36,296 bases of DNA from JABDNZ01 sp050049805 (lineage in GTDB: Bacteria > Gemmatimonadota > Gemmatimonadetes > Longimicrobiales > Gaopeijiaceae), in the NCBI GenBank assembly GCA_050049805.1, contig JASFVN010000012.1, positions 1 through 36,296 of the forward strand. Reading direction: 5' to 3'. Below are positions 16,175 through 23,259 of the stretch, one piece after another (positions within the stretch are counted from its first letter, which is position 1; each line of letters begins with the position of its first letter). Under the pieces are notes generated by a model. The model had not been told where the DNA came from. It was given only the letters and a program-made list of their open reading frames with translations, and ran no database searches. The position numbers were made by a program, and so were the translations under genes.

Positions 16175-17479
16175 TCAGCCCACGTACATCACCTTCCAGA
16201 CCGTTCCCCGCTGGCTGTCGGAGATGAAGAGGGAGCCATCCGGGCCTACCGCCAAACCCACGGGCCTATGTAGCGCGCCCCGGGGACTGGTTTCACGCTG
16301 AGCGAATCCATCGGCGAAGACTTCCCAGTCCCCGTTGGGCACCTCTCCCTGGAAAGGAGCGAAAACCACGTTGTAGCCAGCTTGAGGCAGAGGAGCCCTG
16401 TTCCACGAGCCGTGGAACGCAATGAAAGCGCCACCCTCATACTCCTCGGGGAATTGAGTCCCCGCGTAGAACTCCAGGTCATTGGGCGCCCAGTGGGCTG
16501 GGAATCCGATGAAGGGGTCGTTCATGTCGGCACATCGGCCGACCTCCGTTCCGTCTCCCCCGTACTCGGGTGCCAGAACCTTTTGGTTCGTCGCGGGATC
16601 GTGGTAGCAGTAGGGCCACCCGAAGTCGTCGCCTTCTTCGATCCGGACGAATTCCTCCGAGGGCTTCTCGGCGTTGTCCACGTCGGAGAAAAGGTCGCCC
16701 CAGAGGCTCGACAGCTGGTCCCGGCCATGGACTACCCCGAAAAGGGCTCCCGACGGGTGGGTCCGAAGGGCGACGACGTTTCGCAGGCCTGTGGCGAATC
16801 GGATTCCGTCCGTCTGCCGCTGGCCGAGGCTGTCGGCATCAAAGAGCCAAATACCGGCTCTGGTTTCCAGTTGGGGGCACGGATCCAATCCCGGACTACC
16901 TGGTGTCCGGGAATCGGCCTGACAGGCATTTGAGGGAGATCCGATGTTTACGAAGAGGGCTCGGTTCGGACCGAGGGCCAGGCTTTTTGCCGTGTGATTG
17001 GCTACTGCGGGGAGGTTGCTGACGAGGGTGTCCGGAGGGCCTGGGGGACCCGCCCAACCCTCCGTGAACGGGTATCGCATGACGGCGTCGTCCGAGGCGA
17101 AATAGAGGAAGCCATTGTCGAGAAGGACCTCGTTTCCTCCATTTTCCCCGAACCTGGTAATCTCGTCGGCCCTCCCATCCCTATCCAGGTCCCTCAGAAC
17201 CGCGACGCCTCCGGGGATGACGGATCGATCCGGACCCCGGGCATTGGTCAGAGCCAGAAACACTGTTCCGTCATCAGCCACATCGATGTGCCGGGCTCGG
17301 CCTACCGAATCCGCAAACACGACGGCACAGAACCCGGCTGGGAGGGAGAGGCCACCGTTGTCAGGGTCGCATCCAGGGTGGGTGAGGGAGGCTTCCTCCG
17401 GCTGACAGGCCAGGAGGGCGGCTGCCAGGAGGACCAGAGATGACGGGTGGCCGGTGGGCCGATGGGGCTCCCGGGTCAT
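16175..17479 (-). CDS. Sorbosone/glucose dehydrogenase-like beta-propeller lipoprotein
   Basis: A 434 aa predicted lipoprotein: from ATG 17479 it has a signal peptide ending in the lipobox LLAC with the lipidated cysteine at residue 25. The mature part reads as a beta-propeller of the PQQ-dependent sorbosone/glucose dehydrogenase superfamily: LPAGFCAVVFADSVGRARHIDVA, HTAKSLALGPNRALFVNIGS, FATGLRNVVALRTHP, EEGDDFGWPYCYHD, FIAFHGSWNR and RPVGLAVGPDGSLFISDS. The cofactor and substrate cannot be read from sequence; many relatives are uncharacterised. A longer frame upstream is rejected because it lacks a plausible signal peptide and overlaps the divergent region. It runs minus strand, divergent from modAB, and ends 37 bases before the phosphopantetheinyl transferase start. 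Confidence 0.82.
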   Translation of the reverse strand: MTREPHRPTGHPSSLVLLAAALLACQPEEASLTHPGCDPDNGGLSLPAGFCAVVFADSVGRARHIDVADDGTVFLALTNARGPDRSVIPGGVAVLRDLDRDGRADEITRFGENGGNEVLLDNGFLYFASDDAVMRYPFTEGWAGPPGPPDTLVSNLPAVANHTAKSLALGPNRALFVNIGSPSNACQADSRTPGSPGLDPCPQLETRAGIWLFDADSLGQRQTDGIRFATGLRNVVALRTHPSGALFGVVHGRDQLSSLWGDLFSDVDNAEKPSEEFVRIEEGDDFGWPYCYHDPATNQKVLAPEYGGDGTEVGRCADMNDPFIGFPAHWAPNDLEFYAGTQFPEEYEGGAFIAFHGSWNRAPLPQAGYNVVFAPFQGEVPNGDWEVFADGFAQRETSPRGALHRPVGLAVGPDGSLFISDSQRGTVWKVMYVG

Positions 17480-17511
17480 GACGTGTGCCTTTGCTGGAGT
17501 CGGAACCAGGA

Positions 17512-17523
17512 TTGAAGCTTCAA
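17512..17523. promoter_or_regulatory. Perfect palindrome between divergent genes
   Basis: TTGAAGCTTCAA, a perfect 12-base inverted repeat, in the 115-base region between the divergent sorbosone-dehydrogenase-like lipoprotein and modAB. It contains no spacer. It could be an operator but does not match the ModE consensus from E. coli. No clear promoter was recognised around it. Confidence 0.3.
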
Positions 17524-17594
17524 ACAATCGACCAGACCCTTTGAATGGTCAAGGGGATCAGTGGGTGCCTGTTGCTCCAAGACAGCTTGTTCCT

Positions 17595-19238
17595 ATGATT
17601 CTCCCTCCGTATTCTCGGACCATGTGGCACGCTGTGTCGGCTCCTTGCCTCGGCTTGATAATCCCAGCCCTTCTCCTTATCCCCTTTCCCGAGGAGTCGG
17701 CGTCTTTCCCAGGGCCCGAGTTCCTGGGTAGCGTTCCCGGTATTGCGCTCCGGGGCCCTGAACCTGCCCAGCCAGACTCATCTTTGTTGGTGTTGGCTGC
17801 GGCAAGCCTCACCGACGTACTTCCCCGAGTGGCCGAACGATGGGCTGAGTTCGATGGGGTCCCCGTGGTCTTCAGCTTCGATGCCACGTCCCGTCTCGCT
17901 CCCCAGACGTTGGAAGGTGTGCCCGGCGACTTGTTCTTCAGTGCGGACAAGAGATGGATGGACTGGGTGGAGGAGAGGGGGGGGGTTCGAACCGGCACTC
18001 GGGTTGAGCTCCTTGTGAACGAAGTTGTGTTGATCGTGCCCGACCAAACGACGCCCCTTCCCTCCAGCCCCGATGACCTTCTTAACCCAAGCTTTCGGCA
18101 CATTGCCCTGGCGGGAGAGAACGTGCCGGCGGGACGGTATGGGCAAGCTGCCATGGAGTCAGCTGGAATCTGGCCAGGAGTGGCGAACAGGGTGGTGCGG
18201 AGCGGGACCGTCCGCGGGGCGCTGGAGTGGGTAGCCCGTGGCGAGGCCGATGCCGGCGTGGTTTACCGGACCGACGCAGCAGTGGAAACCCGGGTCCAGA
18301 CCGCTTTCACCTTCCCTTCAGGGAGCTATCCTCCGGTAAGTTATCCGGCCGCCGTCCTGGCCCGGGCCCCGAGACCGGAGCTTGCCGCCGCGTTTCTCCG
18401 TTTCTGCGAATCGGAACCGGCTGCAGAGATCTTCCGTGCAGCGGGCTTCGGAATGGTCGAGCAAGACCCAGAAACGCATGGCCCGGTGAGAGCGTCTGTA
18501 GAGGTGCAGGTCCCCTCTGGCCCTGGCCCAAGGCTGCAGGACACGCACCTTCCGGATCCTTGGTCGGCGGTTCGTCTCTCTTTTCTGGTGGCGCTGGCCG
18601 CAACCGTTGCAGGCTTCTTCCCTGCCGTTTGGCTGGGGTGGGTCTTGGCCCGAAAGGATTTTCTTGGCAAGTCGGTCATCGCCACCGTGACTTTGGTACC
18701 CCTGGTTCTACCTCCGGTGGTCACCGGTTTCATACTCCTCAGCCTTCTCGGAACCCAGGCACCGTTGGGTGCGTGGTTGGAGCGTCTCGGCCTTCCGATT
18801 CCCTTCACTCTCCTGGGGGCCACGGTGGCAGCGTTGACGGTGGGCCTTCCTCTTTATGTCGTCTCGGTGCGAAACGCCTTTCAGGCTGTGGATCCCAGCT
18901 ATGAGGAGGTTGCCTGGACCTTGGGTCGCCGCCCTTGGCCCACCTTTGCCAGGATCACGTTTCCCTTGGCCTTACCAGGAATTGCAGCCGGCGCAGTGTT
19001 GGCCTTTGCCAGAGCCTTGGGCGAGTTCGGAGCCACAGTGGTGCTGGCGGGGAACATCGAGGGGAGTACTCGAACCATTGCCCTTGCCGTTTATACGCTT
19101 CTCGAATCCCCTCAGGGGAGAGAGGTGATCTGGTCTCTTGTCGGGGCCAGCGTGTTCCTTTCTCTACTGGCGCTGTTGGGTTTTGAGGCGCTGTCCCGGC
19201 ATCAAAGAAAACAGGTCGGAGGCCGCCGTGGGCACTGA
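17595..19238 (+). CDS. modAB: Molybdate ABC transporter: fused binding protein (ModA) and permease (ModB)
   Basis: A 547 aa polypeptide joining two proteins that are usually separate. Residues about 15-35 form a signal/anchor segment. Residues 65-290 are ModA-like, with LVLAAASLTDVLPRVAERW, the oxyanion-site serine region FDATSRLAPQ, GDLFFSADKRWMDWV and DAGVVYRTDA. After a linker of about 30 residues, 320-535 are ModB-like, with five hydrophobic segments and the EAA loop that contacts the ATPase, EEVAWTLGRRPWPTFARITFP. No stop or frame change lies between the two parts, so the fusion is encoded as such. ATG 17595 is chosen; ATG 17622 is possible, and the frame further upstream is rejected. 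Substrate could be molybdate or tungstate. modC follows with an overlap of 11 bases. Confidence 0.9.
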   Translation: MILPPYSRTMWHAVSAPCLGLIIPALLLIPFPEESASFPGPEFLGSVPGIALRGPEPAQPDSSLLVLAAASLTDVLPRVAERWAEFDGVPVVFSFDATSRLAPQTLEGVPGDLFFSADKRWMDWVEERGGVRTGTRVELLVNEVVLIVPDQTTPLPSSPDDLLNPSFRHIALAGENVPAGRYGQAAMESAGIWPGVANRVVRSGTVRGALEWVARGEADAGVVYRTDAAVETRVQTAFTFPSGSYPPVSYPAAVLARAPRPELAAAFLRFCESEPAAEIFRAAGFGMVEQDPETHGPVRASVEVQVPSGPGPRLQDTHLPDPWSAVRLSFLVALAATVAGFFPAVWLGWVLARKDFLGKSVIATVTLVPLVLPPVVTGFILLSLLGTQAPLGAWLERLGLPIPFTLLGATVAALTVGLPLYVVSVRNAFQAVDPSYEEVAWTLGRRPWPTFARITFPLALPGIAAGAVLAFARALGEFGATVVLAGNIEGSTRTIALAVYTLLESPQGREVIWSLVGASVFLSLLALLGFEALSRHQRKQVGGRRGH

Positions 19239-19875
19239 GGCCCACCCCGCCCTGGCGCTGGACTTCCGCGTTGGTCTCGGTAATCGGGAGCTTCTGGTTC
19301 GTCTCAGGGCCGAGTCACAGACGGTGGCTGTATATGGGTCATCGGGAGGCGGAAAGAGCACTCTTCTCAGGGTCCTGGCTGGAGTCGAATCCCGGGCCAT
19401 GGGCACTGTGGTCGTAGATGGGGACCTCTGGATGAACACCGACGAGGGACTTTTTCTTCCCCCGTGGGAACGAAAGGTTGGGTGGGTGCCCCAGGAGTAT
19501 CTTCTTTTTCCCCACCTCCGTGTTCGAGACAACCTCGGTTTCGCGGGGGCGGGCCCTCGGGAGGTGGGGGAAGTGGCCGAACTCCTGATGGTGGACCATC
19601 TGGTGGAGCGACGACCCCGCCGGCTGTCCGGCGGCGAACAACAGAGAGTGGCCCTCGGAAGGGCTCTTCTCTCCGAACCCAGGTTGTTGCTTCTCGACGA
19701 GCCCTTTTCCGCTCTGGACCGACCCCTCCGTAGCCAGGTGGTCTCTCGCCTTCGGGACTACGTGAGGGAGCGGAAGCTCTTGCTTCTCCTGGTGAGCCAC
19801 GATGAGTCCGATGCCGTGGCCCTGGCTCAGGAACACTGGCTCCTCTCCGAAGGGGGATTGGAGAGGGTGGAGTAG
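19228..19875 (+). CDS. modC: Molybdate ABC transporter ATP-binding protein, short form
   Basis: ATPase subunit of the molybdate-type transporter, 215 aa from a GTG start with GGAGG five bases upstream, overlapping the end of modAB by 11 bases. It shows Walker A GSSGGGKST (37-45), Q-loop GWVPQEYLLFPHLRVRDNL, ABC signature RLSGGEQQRVALGRAL, Walker B LLLLDEPFSALD and the H-loop SHDESDA. The usual C-terminal TOBE/Mop molybdate-sensing domain (about 130 residues) is absent, so it cannot sense intracellular molybdate in the standard way. Together with modAB it forms a complete two-gene importer. Confidence 0.92.
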   Translation: MGTEAHPALALDFRVGLGNRELLVRLRAESQTVAVYGSSGGGKSTLLRVLAGVESRAMGTVVVDGDLWMNTDEGLFLPPWERKVGWVPQEYLLFPHLRVRDNLGFAGAGPREVGEVAELLMVDHLVERRPRRLSGGEQQRVALGRALLSEPRLLLLDEPFSALDRPLRSQVVSRLRDYVRERKLLLLLVSHDESDAVALAQEHWLLSEGGLERVE

Positions 19876-19944
19876 TCCCTGACGAATGCCGCCTTTGGCC
19901 CGGCCCAGCCGCGGCTCTATTTCGTCGGCTCCTGGAGTGAGAGA

Positions 19945-20019
19945 ATGACGTTGCTGATGAAGAGGATCGGTCGGACGCCCCCGTTTCTGGACGCCGGAGA
20001 ACCGGAGGGAAGAACATGA
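19945..20019 (+). CDS. Possible 24-aa upstream ORF before the cyclodeaminase-family gene
   Basis: A short open frame (MTLLMKRIGRTPPFLDAGEP and four more residues) begins seven bases after GGAG and stops with TGA overlapping the ATG of the next gene (ATGA). The spacing and the overlap are what a translated, coupled leader frame would look like. It has no recognisable family, and length this small can occur by chance. The remaining part of this 140-base gap, 19876-19944, shows no gene, terminator or promoter that I can support. Confidence 0.3.
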   Translation: MTLLMKRIGRTPPFLDAGEPEGRT

Positions 20020-20978
20020 TTGTGGTGGAAGAAGAGCGAATCAGGAATTTGGTGGGGGAGGATGAAGCCCTCTCCGCCGTGGAGACAGCCTTTAGAGCCC
20101 TGGCGGAGGGACGTGCCGTCCAACCCTTGCCCTTGGGGATGGAGCTGGAGGACGTTCGGGGTGAGGTTCACGTGAAGGGGGCTTTTCTCAAGGGTGAGCC
20201 CCTCTTTGTCATGAAGGTCGCGTCGGGGTTTTACGGGAATGCCGAGCGGGGGTTACCGACGGGTTCTGGTCTTGTTCTCGTCTTCGACTCCGCCACCGGA
20301 TTCCCGTTGGCTTTGCTTCAGGACAATGGATACCTCACCGAGCTTCGGACGGGAGCCGCCGGCGCTCTGGCTACGAAGTTGTTGACCCCGAAACGGCCCT
20401 TGACGGCGGCGGTCCTGGGTGCCGGGTCCCAGGCTCGCTACCAATTGAGGGCCATGACTCGGGTAAGGGACCTGAAGGAGCTCCGGGTGTGGAGTCCTGT
20501 GGCCGCTGAGGTAGAGGCGTACCGGCGGGAGATGTCACAGGTCTTGGGCCTTCAGGTCTCGGGAGCCGTCACACCCGAGACAGCAGTGGAGGGGGCGGAT
20601 CTGGTCGTGACAGTAACCCCCTCACGGGAGCCGATTCTTCACTTGGGTTGGCTCAATCCAGGAGCCACCGTGATAGCGGTGGGGTCGGATGGGCCGGAAA
20701 AGCAGGAACTGGACGAGAAGATCCTGGGTGGTGGAACGAAGGTGGTGGTGGACTCCCTGACCCAATGTCTGGCTTTGGGTGAAACCCACCACGCCGTATC
20801 GTCAGGCCTCCTCTCTCCCGAGGACGTGCATGGACAGCTGGGAGAAGTCCTCGTGGGGGCTTGCCCGGGGCGGGAAGGAGAAGAGCTGATCGTGTGCGAT
20901 CTGACCGGCGTGGGAGCCCAGGACGCAGCCATGGCTGGGGCGGTGTGGTCCCGCCTTCAGGAATCCGCCCAACCCTGA
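20016..20978 (+). CDS. Ornithine cyclodeaminase / mu-crystallin family protein
   Basis: NAD(P)-dependent protein of 320 aa. Members act as ornithine cyclodeaminase, alanine dehydrogenase, or reductases of cyclic imines such as pyrroline-2-carboxylate. Signatures are VKGAFLKGEPLFVMKVASGFYGN, GLPTGSGLVLVFDSATGFPLAL, the substrate-contacting LTELRTGAAGALA, and the Rossmann motif LGAGSQARYQLRA (about residues 131-143). Then EGADLVVTVTPSREPIL and VGSDGPEKQELD follow. The ATG follows GGAGGGAAGAAC. The specific substrate cannot be decided; no ornithine or ectoine pathway genes adjoin it. It follows modC by 140 bases and converges on the pterin dehydratase gene. The 73 bases after it show no canonical terminator. 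Confidence 0.85.
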   Translation: MIVVEEERIRNLVGEDEALSAVETAFRALAEGRAVQPLPLGMELEDVRGEVHVKGAFLKGEPLFVMKVASGFYGNAERGLPTGSGLVLVFDSATGFPLALLQDNGYLTELRTGAAGALATKLLTPKRPLTAAVLGAGSQARYQLRAMTRVRDLKELRVWSPVAAEVEAYRREMSQVLGLQVSGAVTPETAVEGADLVVTVTPSREPILHLGWLNPGATVIAVGSDGPEKQELDEKILGGGTKVVVDSLTQCLALGETHHAVSSGLLSPEDVHGQLGEVLVGACPGREGEELIVCDLTGVGAQDAAMAGAVWSRLQESAQP

Positions 20979-21051
20979 CCGATGAGGACCGTGTAGGCAA
21001 TGAAGTGTGGCATTGGACCCAGGAAATGGCGGGGCCCATGCCCGAGCTCCT

Positions 21052-21384
21052 TCAGTCCAGGAGAGCGTCCACCTTCGCCGCGCAGATGAAGTCGTTTTCT
21101 GTGAGCCCTTCTACCGCGTGGGTCGTATAGACCAACTCGCAGCGGCTATAACCCAGATTCTGGTTCGGGTGGTGGTCCTCTCTGTGAGAGATCCAGGCCA
21201 CGGCGTTCACGAATCCCATCAATTCGTAGTGGTTGGCGAAGGTGAAGATTCTACGTATGGCCTGGCCTTCGTGGAGGACCTCCCAGGAGGGAACCTCCTT
21301 CTGGAGCTTTTGAGCTTCCTCCAGGGTCATGGGCGGAATGCCCCCTTCGCACGGCTTACACTTTCTCTTCCTGAGCTCGGACAT
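21052..21384 (-). CDS. Pterin-4a-carbinolamine dehydratase
   Basis: A 110 aa protein of the PhhB/DCoH family, which dehydrates 4a-hydroxytetrahydropterin and so recycles the cofactor after aromatic amino-acid hydroxylation. The start MSELRKRKCKPCEGG is a common N terminus for the family. The active-site region is ISHREDHHPNQNLGYSRCEL, carrying the two adjacent histidines, followed by YTTHAVEGLTENDF. An upstream in-frame extension to 21462 is rejected because it lacks conserved sequence. It lies 122 bases after folK on the same strand. No phenylalanine hydroxylase gene is present in this window, so its substrate pathway here is open. Confidence 0.93.
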   Translation of the reverse strand: MSELRKRKCKPCEGGIPPMTLEEAQKLQKEVPSWEVLHEGQAIRRIFTFANHYELMGFVNAVAWISHREDHHPNQNLGYSRCELVYTTHAVEGLTENDFICAAKVDALLD

Positions 21385-21506
21385 GGTATTCCGTTTCGAT
21401 GGTGTCCTGGATAGTACCGACGTCCCGAAGTATGCCTGAAGGAGATGGGAGTTCCCGCTCACGAGGCATGGGGCATCGCCGCGGTTGCTGGATCGTCCTC
21501 GGGGCG

Positions 21507-22106
21507 TCAGCCAGGAAGGAATCGGTCCCTGAGGGCTTCGGAGAAGGATTCCTCCGGTGTTCCGCCAGGAGAGTCGAAGCTGAGGGCCAAGGCTCGCAGG
21601 GGAATTTGGTGGGGGGGGAGGACCAGGTCGGGCGCCAACTCCAGGAGAGGTAGGGCCACGAATCCCCGTTTCTGGATGTCTGCGTGGGCCAGGACTCCAT
21701 CAGTTCCCAGGGTTCTCCACTCGGGGCTGGTTCCAGGCCCTTCGTCCAACCCATAGAGAAGCAGGTCGAGGTCCATGGTCCTGGGAGCCCAGCGGTTTCC
21801 AGGCCGCTCCCGACCCAACGCATTCTCGATCTGGGCGAAGCGCTCCAGGAGCTCGGGGGCGGTCAGGAGGGTTTTGACCTCCAGGACCCCGTTCAGGAAA
21901 TCGGGGTCTGGTGTCGTGACGGTTTCCTCGGGTCCGGAGCCGATCTTTTCCGGGTCAGATAGGGGGGCTGTTCGGTAAAAAGTGGAGATGCCCGTAAGGG
22001 TGATGCCCGGAGTGCCTCCGAGGAGCCCCAGGGCTTTGGGGACGTGTTCCTTGGGTTGAAGGTTCGACCCTACCCCGATGTAGGCGATGGCAGGGAGATC
22101 AGTCAC
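21507..22106 (-). CDS. folK: 2-amino-4-hydroxy-6-hydroxymethyldihydropteridine pyrophosphokinase (HPPK)
   Basis: Transfers pyrophosphate from ATP to 6-hydroxymethyl-dihydropterin in folate synthesis. The GTG start at 22106 gives 199 aa and overlaps the folB stop by eight bases, pointing to translational coupling; the upstream extension runs through folB and is rejected. Family motifs are AYIGVGSNLQPKEH, STFYRTAPLSDPE, DFLNGVLEVKT and the catalytic metal/ATP motif NRWAPRTMDLDLLLYG, then HADIQKRGFVALPLLELAP. It is somewhat longer than the E. coli enzyme, mostly through an insertion near IGSGPEETVTTP and a C-terminal tail. Confidence 0.95.
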   Translation of the reverse strand: MTDLPAIAYIGVGSNLQPKEHVPKALGLLGGTPGITLTGISTFYRTAPLSDPEKIGSGPEETVTTPDPDFLNGVLEVKTLLTAPELLERFAQIENALGRERPGNRWAPRTMDLDLLLYGLDEGPGTSPEWRTLGTDGVLAHADIQKRGFVALPLLELAPDLVLPPHQIPLRALALSFDSPGGTPEESFSEALRDRFLPG

Positions 22107-22455
22107 GCTGGCGCTCGACCTCGATCCCAACGCTTTTGGAGAAGCGCACTGCCCCGGGTTTTTCCACACGCACCCTGGCCAGTTCGACCTTGGGGTTCTT
22201 TAGGCAAATAGCGGCGATTTCTTCCGCCATCTTCTCGACGAGGAAAAATTCCGAAGTCTCCACCAGGGTGATGATGGATTTGGTCACCGCGCGGTAGTCC
22301 ACAGCCTCCTGGAAGTCGTCGCTGAGGCCGGCGGGCCTGCAGTCGGCCTCCATTTCCACGTTGATGAGGATGTCCTGCTTTTTCTCCCTCTCCCAGTCGT
22401 GGATTCCGATGATACCGCGAATGAGGAGGTCTTTGATGAGGATTTTGTCGCTCAT
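22099..22455 (-). CDS. folB: Dihydroneopterin aldolase
   Basis: Cleaves dihydroneopterin to 6-hydroxymethyl-dihydropterin, the substrate of FolK encoded directly downstream. The 118 aa length is normal. Conserved stretches are IRGIIGIHDWEREKKQDILINVEM, DYRAVTKSIITLVE and the active-site region VEKMAEEIAAICL, then VRVEKPGAVRFSKSVGIEVER. The ATG overlaps the stop of the upstream pteridine reductase-like gene by four bases. Confidence 0.96.
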   Translation of the reverse strand: MSDKILIKDLLIRGIIGIHDWEREKKQDILINVEMEADCRPAGLSDDFQEAVDYRAVTKSIITLVETSEFFLVEKMAEEIAAICLKNPKVELARVRVEKPGAVRFSKSVGIEVERQRD

Positions 22456-23210
22456 GAGGTTCCTCCCAGTCGGATATGGCGGCCGCCGTCGACGAAGATG
22501 ACCTGTCCGGTGACGAAGGAAGCGCCCAAGAGGTAGAGAACGGCGTCGGCGATGTCCTTGGGGTATCCCCTGCGCTTCAGCGGCAGGTCGATGGTGAGGC
22601 CGTCCAGATAGTCGTCCCCGAATTCCTCCGGAGGCATCACTGCGCCAGGGGCTACACCGTTTACCTGGAGCTCCGGAGCGAACTCCAGGGCCGAGAGTAT
22701 TGTCACTTCCGCCAGAGTGGCCTTGCTGAAATGGTAGGCCGCGTGAGCCAGGTCCCCGCCCACCAGTCGGGTATCCAGGAGGTTGACGACGGAGCCCCTC
22801 CGGTCTGTTTCCCTTATCTGCCGCCAGAAGGCCCGGGTCAGAACGAAAGGTGCCCAGGCGTTTACCTGAAGATTCTCATGAAGATCCTGGAGCTGCATCT
22901 CGTCCAGGCGTCCGGCGGGGAAGATGGAGGCATTGTTGACCAGGATGTCCAGGCCACCGAAGACCTGCCAAGCCTCTTCGAAGAGAGCTTCAGGGGCGTC
23001 GGCTTCGGCCAGGTCGGCTTGAAGAGGCACACCTTCGGAGCCCAGGCCTCTGAGTTCTTCGCACAACTTCTGAGCGGGGCCTGCCGAAGAATTGTAGTGG
23101 ATGGCAAGGCGGGCCCCAGCTTGCCCCAGGGCCAGGGCCGCTTCCCGACCCAGGCGCTTAGAACCGCCTGTGATGAGGGCACGCTTGCCTGCAAAAGAGC
23201 TTGCGGTCAC
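22452..23210 (-). CDS. Pteridine reductase-like short-chain dehydrogenase (FolM/PTR1 type)
   Basis: NADPH-dependent SDR of 252 aa from a GTG start with AGGA upstream. The cofactor motif is TGGSKRLG (residues 14-21), with the arginine of the TGxxxRxG form that separates pteridine reductases from ordinary SDRs. The active site reads D146, Y159, K163 (NLLDTR, YHFSK). An aspartate replaces the usual serine, with the 13-residue spacing to tyrosine seen in Leishmania PTR1. The NNASIFPAG and GQVIFVDGGRHI motifs are also present. Location in front of folB and folK (four-base overlap) supports a role in reducing dihydropterin or dihydrofolate. An upstream extension to 23297 overlaps the ligase gene and is rejected. 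Confidence 0.85.
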   Translation of the reverse strand: MTASSFAGKRALITGGSKRLGREAALALGQAGARLAIHYNSSAGPAQKLCEELRGLGSEGVPLQADLAEADAPEALFEEAWQVFGGLDILVNNASIFPAGRLDEMQLQDLHENLQVNAWAPFVLTRAFWRQIRETDRRGSVVNLLDTRLVGGDLAHAAYHFSKATLAEVTILSALEFAPELQVNGVAPGAVMPPEEFGDDYLDGLTIDLPLKRRGYPKDIADAVLYLLGASFVTGQVIFVDGGRHIRLGGTS

Positions 23211-23259
23211 AACTGTTTTGTTCCTGTCTCCGGAGTGTACCTCAGCACCACTCCTTCTC

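Noticed and set aside
21356..21469. A 37-codon minus-strand frame between folK and the pterin dehydratase
   Set aside because: No ribosome binding site, overlaps the start of the dehydratase gene, and no recognisable sequence; probably chance.
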